A model generated the notes under the pieces. That model saw nothing but the letters and a program-made list of their open reading frames with translations, did no database searches and was not told the origin of the DNA. DNA of 39,143 nt, taken from IMG/VR virus record IMGVR_UViG_3300031578_000144, positions 1 to 39,143 of that record. One strand, given 5' to 3'. The position numbers were made by a program, and so were the translations under genes. The DNA comes from a virus. Below are positions 12,808-19,124 of this stretch, piece after piece (position 1 is the first letter of the stretch; each line of letters begins with the position of its first letter).

Positions 12808-13423
12808 ACTATTAAAAAATATCGGCAAGGCCGCTCTTTCCTTTATCCCGGGCGTGGGGCCGATCCTCACCGGCCTGGATAAGGTGGCCGATGTCATTGG
12901 TGGCGCTGCGGGCGAGAAGATCAAGAATGGTATTTCTGTTGTAAGCGATGGCCTTACCGAGGCCGGGAAAAATCCCATGAGCCCGGAGCAGCAGGTAGAG
13001 CTCGAGAAGGCCCGCATGGATACAGAGGTGGCTCTCGCCGAGACAGGATACAAGAAAGAAAAGCTCACCTATGACGATGCGGCCGGGGGCCGCGAGGTTG
13101 TCAAAACCGCCCTTCTTTCGAACGATCCCATCGTGCGCCAGGCACGGCCGCGCATGATGATTAAAGTGGGCAATTATTCCATCCTGTATGCTTTTTATGC
13201 GCCGCTTTCGGTCATCGCCGCAGGCCATGCCGGATTTTCAGAGGCGATTATTGCGAATTTCATCTCCGTTATTATCTGGATCGGCGGATTCCTGTTTTCA
13301 GCCTTCATGACCTCGTTCACAGGATACACGGTCGCCAGATACGGAGACAAGAAAATTGCAGCCGGTGGTTCACCGGGTAAATTCCTTAATATGGCCGCTG
13401 CCATAGGAAAGAAACTATCGTAG
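12797..13423 (+). CDS. Holin of 3TM type
   Basis: The 208-residue protein has an N-terminal amphipathic and glycine-rich region (FIPGVGPILTGLDKVADVIG), a soluble coiled middle (SPEQQVELEKARMDTEVALA) and hydrophobic segments near 125-185 (ILYAFYAPLSVIAAGHAGF and ISVIIWIGGFLFSAFM). This resembles the 3TM holin family found in gene-transfer and Mu-like phages. It would form the membrane lesion that lets the endolysin reach the wall. The ATG follows GGAGGACAGAAAC. Confidence 0.75.
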   Translation: MGFELLKNIGKAALSFIPGVGPILTGLDKVADVIGGAAGEKIKNGISVVSDGLTEAGKNPMSPEQQVELEKARMDTEVALAETGYKKEKLTYDDAAGGREVVKTALLSNDPIVRQARPRMMIKVGNYSILYAFYAPLSVIAAGHAGFSEAIIANFISVIIWIGGFLFSAFMTSFTGYTVARYGDKKIAAGGSPGKFLNMAAAIGKKLS

Positions 13424-13433
13424 GAGGTGAGAC

Positions 13434-13763
13434 TTGGAAACCATCACTCTTGTCGGGCTGTTTGAGGTCTTCAAATCCTTCGGGGTAGTCGGACTCGTGA
13501 TCGTGCTCTGGTGGATTGATTCGAAAAAGGTTTATAAAATTCTGGAAAAATACAAGGAGGACATGGCTGAGCAGCGCCGGATGTACGAAAGCAACGTGAG
13601 CCTAGTCAAGGATTATGAGAGCATAGCCTCGGATTTCAAGGATTTGGTGATCGTCAATACTCAGGCAATTACCGCTCTCTCGGGGGAGATCCGGCAGAAT
13701 GAATATTGTCCCATGCAACGGGTGGACAAAAAAAAGGTTATTAAAGCAGTTGATAGCGGTTGA
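13434..13763 (+). CDS. Membrane-anchored coiled-coil protein of the lysis block
   Basis: Start is TTG at 13434, right after an ideal AGGAGGTGAGAC. The 109-residue protein has one N-terminal helix (VVGLVIVLWWIDSKKVYKIL) and a long coiled coil (EKYKEDMAEQRRMYESNVSL). It could be an inner-membrane spanin-like protein or an antiholin. No lipoprotein partner is obvious. It follows the holin by 10 bases. Confidence 0.55.
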   Translation: METITLVGLFEVFKSFGVVGLVIVLWWIDSKKVYKILEKYKEDMAEQRRMYESNVSLVKDYESIASDFKDLVIVNTQAITALSGEIRQNEYCPMQRVDKKKVIKAVDSG

Positions 13764-13768
13764 GCTCA

Positions 13769-13790
13769 TAGTCCCGATTTATCGGGACTA
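13769..13790. repeat. Perfect 10-bp-arm palindrome
   Basis: TAGTCCCGAT-TT-ATCGGGACTA. A close relative, ACCGATATATCGGAAC, lies at 22911-22926. It is between the coiled-coil gene and the SD (TGGAGCAATTTC) of the next. Confidence 0.8.
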
Positions 13791-13807
13791 AATTATGGAG
13801 CAATTTC

Positions 13808-14056
13808 ATGGACAAAGAAAAACAATTACATGAAGGGCGATTGGCGCTCAACAAACAGGAGGCCGTAAAGCTTGAGCTCAAAATCAAGGGCCTTCTTGAA
13901 TCGGTGCGGATTTATCTGGATCCCCTGGAGAAAATAGCAGAGCTGGAAATCGATGTTGCCTTTTCACAGATGACGGAGCTCGTGGCAACCTGGGCGGAGT
14001 ATAAGGAAATCCTGGCCGATATCAAGGCCGCCAATAAGATATTGGGACGGGAATAA
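13808..14056 (+). CDS. Small helical hypothetical protein
   Basis: This 82-residue, charged, helical protein has EAVKLELKIKGLLESVRIYL and a C-terminal EYKEILADIKAANKILGRE. Mu-like phages often carry such a small protein before the small terminase. No function can be assigned. Its stop overlaps the next start by one base (TAATG), so the two are coupled. Confidence 0.55.
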   Translation: MDKEKQLHEGRLALNKQEAVKLELKIKGLLESVRIYLDPLEKIAELEIDVAFSQMTELVATWAEYKEILADIKAANKILGRE

Positions 14057-14508
14057 TGACCTATCCTGAAGACACCAGAGAAATAGCAGAGGAGCTCTAC
14101 GTCTATGAAGGGCTGATACTGGAGCAGGTGGCGGACAAGACACAGATCCCCATGCCTACGCTCAAACAGTGGTCGTCCGACGGGGGCTGGTTTCAGAAAA
14201 AAAAGGAATACCGGACCGCGGCGCTGGCCATTAAGCACGATACGATCCAGCTCCAGAGGCGGTTGACTGAAAAGGCCCTGGAGACCCTGGATCCCCAGGC
14301 GGTATATGCGCTCTCCCGCCTGCGCGTAGCAACCAGGAAAGAGGGTGCGCAGGATCAAAAGGAGCCGGACATCGACCGGCCCAGAATGTTTCTCGAGGAT
14401 ATGGAGTTTGCCGTCAAGATCCTCCAGGAGGTGGATCCGGTGGCGCTGAAACTGTTCGGGAAACATTTCGGGCTGATAGTAAAGAGGTGGAAAGAAGAGA
14501 ACAATTAG
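14056..14508 (+). CDS. Small terminase subunit (DUF1804-like)
   Basis: The 150-residue protein has an N-terminal HTH (AEELYVYEGLILEQVADKTQ then IPMPTLKQWSSDGGWFQKK) of the type seen in Mu gp27-like small terminases, and helical oligomerisation segments behind it. It would recognise phage DNA for packaging. The stop TAG (14506-14508) is part of the hairpin element that begins there. Directly upstream of the large terminase, which supports the call. Confidence 0.75.
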   Translation: MTYPEDTREIAEELYVYEGLILEQVADKTQIPMPTLKQWSSDGGWFQKKKEYRTAALAIKHDTIQLQRRLTEKALETLDPQAVYALSRLRVATRKEGAQDQKEPDIDRPRMFLEDMEFAVKILQEVDPVALKLFGKHFGLIVKRWKEENN

Positions 14509-14579
14509 CCGCAGATTTTCGCTGATTTTCACGGATATTTAATTTTTATAATCTGTGAAGATCTGTGTAGATCCGTGGC
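14508..14579 (-). repeat. CCGCAGAT-type hairpin element, copy e (inverted)
   Basis: GCCGCAGATTTTCGCTGATT opens it and GATCCGTGGC closes it. The loop is T-rich (ATATTTAATTTTTATA) where the other copies are A-rich, so this copy is flipped. It supplies the TAG stop of the small terminase gene. Confidence 0.8.
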
Positions 14580-14587
14580 AAAAGAAT

Positions 14588-16240
14588 ATGAAAAAGCGAC
14601 CGAAGATAACCGAATATCGATTCGATCAGTGGGTCGAGGATCTGGCCGGCTGGATCCAGGAGAATGTCTCGCCGTTCGAGGACGACACCCCGGAGAAGCA
14701 GAAAGAGAGGAAAGCCCGCGCAAAGTGGGACAAGCTTTTCTTTATGAAGACATATCTGCCGCATTATTTTTACGGGGAGTTCGAGGACTTTCATGAGGAA
14801 TGGAGTGAGCTCGCAGATGTGAACGATGAGATCGTGCCGGTGGCGGCCCCTCGATACCATGCTAAAAGTACCTTTTTTACCTTCGGGGTCCCGCTGCATG
14901 ATATCGCCTTCGAGCTGAAGCATTTCGAAATAATTATTTCAGACAGCAACGATCAGGCCACGGGCTTCACCCTGCCGATCCGCGCGGAGCTCGAGGAGAA
15001 CCCGCGCATCAAACATGATTTCGGCGAGCTTCAGAGCACGTACGGGCGGAGATCCGCCACGTGGACGAAAAACGATTTTGTGACCGGCAATAATATCCGG
15101 GTGATGGCGCGCGGCAAGGGTGAGAAAGTGCGGGGATTAAAGCACCGCCAGTACCGGCCCGACAGGGTGATCGTGGACGATTTCGAAAATGATCAGAACG
15201 TCAAAAATCCCCGGCTCGTCAAAGAGGGGCTCGACTGGCTGCTTCAGGCGGTGCTGGGTTCGCTGGCCGAAATCTATTCCATGCTCATGGTGGGTAACCT
15301 CTTTGCACCCCGGAGCGTACTCTCACAGCTTATCGCCATGAAAGATGAGGAAACCGATGAGCGATTATATCCGCACGCACGGGTCTATGATTGCTGGATC
15401 GATTACGGCAAGCCTGAGCAGCGGCCCTTGTGGCCGGCGCTGTGGTCCGCGGAGCGCCTGGAGAAACGCAGGCGCCAGATGGGCACGGTGCGGTTTAACC
15501 GCGAGATGCGCAACATGGTGGGTGCGGAGGACAGCTCCATCAAGGAAAACTGGATCATCTATGTGCCAAGGATCGAGATCTGGACCAGGGAGGAATGGCA
15601 GGTCGCGGCCTTTCTGGATCCCTCGGGGAAGGGTAATGAGCGAAATGATTTCAAATCGATCGTCGTGGTCGGCAAAAATAAGGAAACGAGACTCATGGAT
15701 GTGCTCCATGCCTGGATCCGGCACGCCACGATCAATGCCATGTGGGACATGGCCTGGCAGGTCGACCAGGAGTTCGGGTGCGGCATGGGCGTCGAGATCA
15801 ATATGTTCCAGGATTTTTTGATCGATTCGTATCAAAACCATGCCGATAAGGCCGGGCGCTATGTACGGCTGATCAAAATGCTGCATACCACGGACAAGAT
15901 TGCCCGGATCGTGAACCGGCTTCAGCCGCTTATCGAGTTCGGAAAACTCCGGTTCGTCAAGGGGCAATCGGATCAGGATCTCCTGGTGGAGCAGCTCATC
16001 TATATCGATGATCCGAACGTGCACGACGACGGCCCCGATTCCCTGGAAGGGGCGGTGGCCCAGGTGCAGGGAACGGGCATGGCTGTCAGCGTGGGCCATG
16101 ATCCGGAGCGGCCGGAATCCATGAGCGGGCGCGGGCACGATATCTTGCGCCGGGCCTCGGGCGGCGCAGGGATTTTCGGACGGTTCAGGGAAAAATTAAC
16201 CCGTTCGACAGGCTCAGGGTCGATGAGGAGGGCTGCATAG
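14588..16240 (+). CDS. Large terminase subunit (Mu gp28-like)
   Basis: I take the ATG at 14588 (550 residues). An upstream GTG at 14555 would read through the hairpin element and adds spurious residues. The ATPase has a divergent Walker A APRYHAKST (87-95) and Walker B RVIVDDFE (193-200). The nuclease half begins near VAAFLDPSGKGNERNDF with further acidic residues in the RNase H-like fold. It pumps and cuts DNA during headful packaging. The C-terminus RSTGSGSMRRAA derives from a TTCGACAGGCTCAGGG element. The stop overlaps the portal GTG. Confidence 0.9.
   Translation: MKKRPKITEYRFDQWVEDLAGWIQENVSPFEDDTPEKQKERKARAKWDKLFFMKTYLPHYFYGEFEDFHEEWSELADVNDEIVPVAAPRYHAKSTFFTFGVPLHDIAFELKHFEIIISDSNDQATGFTLPIRAELEENPRIKHDFGELQSTYGRRSATWTKNDFVTGNNIRVMARGKGEKVRGLKHRQYRPDRVIVDDFENDQNVKNPRLVKEGLDWLLQAVLGSLAEIYSMLMVGNLFAPRSVLSQLIAMKDEETDERLYPHARVYDCWIDYGKPEQRPLWPALWSAERLEKRRRQMGTVRFNREMRNMVGAEDSSIKENWIIYVPRIEIWTREEWQVAAFLDPSGKGNERNDFKSIVVVGKNKETRLMDVLHAWIRHATINAMWDMAWQVDQEFGCGMGVEINMFQDFLIDSYQNHADKAGRYVRLIKMLHTTDKIARIVNRLQPLIEFGKLRFVKGQSDQDLLVEQLIYIDDPNVHDDGPDSLEGAVAQVQGTGMAVSVGHDPERPESMSGRGHDILRRASGGAGIFGRFREKLTRSTGSGSMRRAA
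16204..16219 (+). repeat. CTTCGACAGGCTCAGG-type repeat, copy 4
   Basis: TTCGACAGGCTCAGGG read in a different frame from the other copies (STGSG), at the C-terminus of the large terminase. Confidence 0.85.
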
Positions 16241-17634
16241 TGGGAATCAGGGAAAAAATCGTCAGTTATTTTGCAAAAGATATCATCGAGCAGCAGGTGC
16301 AGATGGGCATCAGGAAGGCCCGCATGGCCCTGCCGATCTCGGCCAATTATGATCCGAAGAATGAAGGGTACCGCCGGTTGACCGGCGACGGCCATCAGCG
16401 GCGGGATCTTTCGAGCATCAGCCAGGACCGTATGTTCGAGGTCGCTTATTTCATGTGGGATTCCTCCGCCATGACCAAGCGTATGGCAAAGATGGATAAG
16501 GGGTTTTTATTTGCCGAGCCCATAACGGTGAGCTCGGAGGATGAGGCCGTCCAGGAGATTATCGATGCGTTTCAGGATGACCCGGCGAACAATATGATGC
16601 TCAAATTTCCGGACCGGATCATGTGGCTCGGACTGCTCGGGGAGCAGTGCTGGCCCGTGGAGGTGAATCAGCATAACGGGCACGTGCGGGTTTTGTACGT
16701 TGATCCGTCCCACATCAAGGAGATTTATCTGAACCCGGACAATATCGAGGAGGCATGGCAGGTGGAGCTCAGGGGCCGGGCAGGACGGCCGGGCAGAAAA
16801 ATGGAGATCATCCGCCAGGACTGGAGCGATGTGAACTCGCCCGGGTTCGGCAAGCTCACCGGCGAGTGTTTCTTCTTCTCCATCAATCATCCGCCCAACA
16901 GCCCGCGGGGCCGATCCGATTTCCTGACCCTGTATGACTGGATCGACGGCCTGGAGCGGTACGGATTTAATTATCTGGAGCGGGCTGAGGGTTTGTTGAA
17001 TTTTATCTGGGATGTGCTGCTCGAGGGAATGAGCGAAGAGGAGATCAGGGAGTGGGCCAGGGACAATCCGCCGCCGCAGTCGGGCTCGATCCGGGCGCAC
17101 AATGAACGGGTGAAATGGCAAGCCGTGGCGCCGCAGTTGAATGCCGTCGATATGAAGTCGGGATTCGATGCGATCAAGGGGTTTATCATGGGGGCCGCGG
17201 GGCGACCCGATTCCTGGTTCGGCGGGGGCGGAAAGGCATATCAGACAGAGGCCGAGCAGTTCGGCCAGGTGCCGATCAAGGACCTGGACGAACGGCAGCT
17301 CCATGTAAAGGCCATGTATATCCAGGTGATCCAGTTCGCCATCGACCAGGCCGTGATCCATAAGCGGCTTTCAGAAAAGCGGGCCGAGGCGGGCTTTACC
17401 ATTAATATGCCGGAGATATCCAAAACGGATTTTACCTCGCTTGTGACCGGGGTACCACAACTGGCAACGGCCATGACCGTGGCAGAGGATAGCGGTTGGA
17501 TCGCACATGATACCACGGTACGCCTGTTCGGGTTTGTAGCGAGCCAGCTCGGGTTCGAGGTGGATGTGGAGGCCGAGTTGGAGAATGCAAAGAAACGGAA
17601 GGATAAAGAGGGGCTGGAGGATTATCTTAAATAG
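16240..17634 (+). CDS. Portal protein (DUF935, Mu gp29-like)
   Basis: The 464-residue protein starts at GTG 16240, one base inside the terminase stop, with GAGGAGGG upstream. It matches the Mu gp29/DUF935 portal pattern: FEVAYFMWDSSAMTKRMAKM early, a middle with NHPPNSPRGRSDFLTLYDWI, and an acidic tail (VDVEAELENAKKRKDKEGLE). The dodecameric portal forms the head vertex through which DNA enters and leaves. Position between terminase and MuF-like gene is the standard order. Confidence 0.88.
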   Translation: MGIREKIVSYFAKDIIEQQVQMGIRKARMALPISANYDPKNEGYRRLTGDGHQRRDLSSISQDRMFEVAYFMWDSSAMTKRMAKMDKGFLFAEPITVSSEDEAVQEIIDAFQDDPANNMMLKFPDRIMWLGLLGEQCWPVEVNQHNGHVRVLYVDPSHIKEIYLNPDNIEEAWQVELRGRAGRPGRKMEIIRQDWSDVNSPGFGKLTGECFFFSINHPPNSPRGRSDFLTLYDWIDGLERYGFNYLERAEGLLNFIWDVLLEGMSEEEIREWARDNPPPQSGSIRAHNERVKWQAVAPQLNAVDMKSGFDAIKGFIMGAAGRPDSWFGGGGKAYQTEAEQFGQVPIKDLDERQLHVKAMYIQVIQFAIDQAVIHKRLSEKRAEAGFTINMPEISKTDFTSLVTGVPQLATAMTVAEDSGWIAHDTTVRLFGFVASQLGFEVDVEAELENAKKRKDKEGLEDYLK

Positions 17635-17692
17635 CAGCTTAGCTGATAGCTGATAGCAACTTAGAGCTATGAGCTTTGAGCTGAACTGCTAA
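17634..17692 (+). repeat. AGCTGATAGC-type hairpin element
   Basis: The 5' arm is CAGCTTAGCTGATAGCTGAT, the 3' arm GAGCTTTGAGCTGAACTGCT. It begins at the portal stop codon and ends at the small SD hairpin. Confidence 0.8.
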
Positions 17693-17704
17693 TTGCGGAG
17701 CAAT
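17692..17704 (+). promoter_or_regulatory. Shine-Dalgarno in a hairpin loop
   Basis: ATTGC-GGA-GCAAT, a 5-bp stem with the SD core in the loop, 2 bases before ATG. The identical 13-mer precedes the gene at 22972. Confidence 0.55.
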
Positions 17705-17706
17705 TT

Positions 17707-18546
17707 ATGGCGAGTAAAGAACAGATATTTCAAACAAAGGTGAAGCAGCTTATTAAACAGGCGGAACGGCTCGAGGATCAGGCGGTGAAACGCGTGATCG
17801 GGCTGTTGAATAATGCGCGCAAGGAGGTGGCTGCCACCGTGGCATCCACGGAATGGCAGGTGTATCACCTGGGAGAGATGAAGGGCGCAGTCGAGCGGGC
17901 CATGCAGGAATGTGGCAGAAAATACGGCGTCGAGCTTAAAGAGGCGCAGCGCTCCTTTTGGGAGGCAGGAATCGACCGGGTGGATATGCCGCTGCGGGAG
18001 GTTGGAATTTATATAGCCATCCCGGAGATCGATACCACGGCGCTTGCTATTCTACAGGATTACAGCGCGGACCTGATCGGGGGCCTGAGTAAGGATGCGA
18101 TCAAGAAGATTAACCAGGAGCTTACCCTGGGTCTCATGGGCCAGAAATCACCCTATGATGTCATGGGCGCAGTCGGGCGGAATCTGAAGGATAAATCGAT
18201 CTTTCGCTCCATTGCGGCACGGGCGGAGACCATTACAAGGACAGAGGCAGGAAGAGTGCTGGAGGCGGCCGGTCAAGCACGCAAGGAGAAGGCCGCACAG
18301 GTGGTCCCCGGATTACAAAAACAATGGTTTTACGGGCATTCGCCGAAGATGCCGCGGCTGGATCACATGGCGGCGGATGGACAGATCCGGGACGTGGATA
18401 AGCCCTTTAATGTGGGCGGCGAGGAGCTTATGTACCCGCGGGATCCGGGGGGCTCCGCAGCGAATACCGTTAACTGCGGATGCAGCAGTATTCCGTATCA
18501 TCCCAGGTGGGAGGAAGTCGCCGATCAAATAGCCATAGCCATTTGA
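17707..18546 (+). CDS. MuF-like minor head protein
   Basis: This 279-residue protein has the SPP1 gp7/MuF domain at its C-terminal half: ITRTEAGRVLEAAGQARKEK, then QWFYGHSPKMPRLDHMAADG, GEELMYPRDPGGSAAN and VNCGCSSIPY, the usual closing motif. The N-terminal half is helical. Such proteins attach to the portal and are sometimes ejected with the DNA. The ATG follows the hairpin SD. Confidence 0.88.
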   Translation: MASKEQIFQTKVKQLIKQAERLEDQAVKRVIGLLNNARKEVAATVASTEWQVYHLGEMKGAVERAMQECGRKYGVELKEAQRSFWEAGIDRVDMPLREVGIYIAIPEIDTTALAILQDYSADLIGGLSKDAIKKINQELTLGLMGQKSPYDVMGAVGRNLKDKSIFRSIAARAETITRTEAGRVLEAAGQARKEKAAQVVPGLQKQWFYGHSPKMPRLDHMAADGQIRDVDKPFNVGGEELMYPRDPGGSAANTVNCGCSSIPYHPRWEEVADQIAIAI

Positions 18547-18603
18547 TCGGAATGAAAAATGCAAAATTTAAAATTAGCAATTTATTAAATGGAGGGAAAG
18601 GCA

Positions 18604-19038
18604 ATGGGAGATGAAAAAATAAAAGATCTTGAGGCACGGGAAAAGGCGGTGGCTGAAAAGGAAGAGGAGCTTGTCGCAAAGGAGAAGTTTCTCGCAGACC
18701 TTCAGGAGTTTCTGGATAAGCGTGAGAAGGAGCTTGCGGATCAGGAAAAGGCCCTGGCCGGAAAAGGCCCAAGCATAGCGCCGGCAGAGGCGGAGGAAAA
18801 GCCGCTCACCAAAGATGAGCAAAAACTCATCGATGATGGGTGCAAGGCATACGGGATTGACAAAGAATATTTGCTCAAGTCCCGGATTGATCCGCATACA
18901 AAAGAGGCAATCCTGGTAACACATGGGGGTGCCAAGGTGCGATTCAAAAAGGGCATTGAGGTGGAAATACTCGATCCGGTGCGGGTGGATGGGAAGCCCC
19001 GGAAGAAGCCGCGGGTTGTGGCGGGGAAAAAGAAGTAA
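18604..19038 (+). CDS. Coiled-coil hypothetical protein in the head block
   Basis: I choose ATG 18604 behind TGGAGGGAAAGGCA (144 residues); an ATG at 18589 would overlap this SD. The first 60 residues form a charged coiled coil (EKEEELVAKEKFLADLQEFL). A linker with EAEEKPLTKDEQKLIDDGCK follows, then a basic tail (GKPRKKPRVVAGKKK). It could assist head assembly, but no family is recognised. Confidence 0.5.
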   Translation: MGDEKIKDLEAREKAVAEKEEELVAKEKFLADLQEFLDKREKELADQEKALAGKGPSIAPAEAEEKPLTKDEQKLIDDGCKAYGIDKEYLLKSRIDPHTKEAILVTHGGAKVRFKKGIEVEILDPVRVDGKPRKKPRVVAGKKK

Positions 19039-19110
19039 ATTGGTTAAATAGTCAAACAGTTAAATAGTTAAAACGATTTAACTAATCAACCAATCAACTA
19101 TTTAACTAAT
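19038..19110 (+). repeat. GTTAAATAGTTAA-type hairpin element
   Basis: The 5' arm is TTGGTTAAATAGTCAAACAG and the 3' arm ATCAACTATTTAACTAAT. It sits between the coiled-coil gene and the SD of the capsid polyprotein. Confidence 0.8.
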
Positions 19111-19124
19111 TCAGGGAGGTTATC

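Noticed and set aside
14555-14587. Upstream GTG start for the large terminase
   Set aside because: The added residues (KICVDPWQ) come from the hairpin element. The same peptide start appears falsely at 34165 before the FN3 gene.
15365-16138. 257-residue antisense frame in the large terminase gene
   Set aside because: High-GC shadow of a well-supported gene, with no ribosome site.
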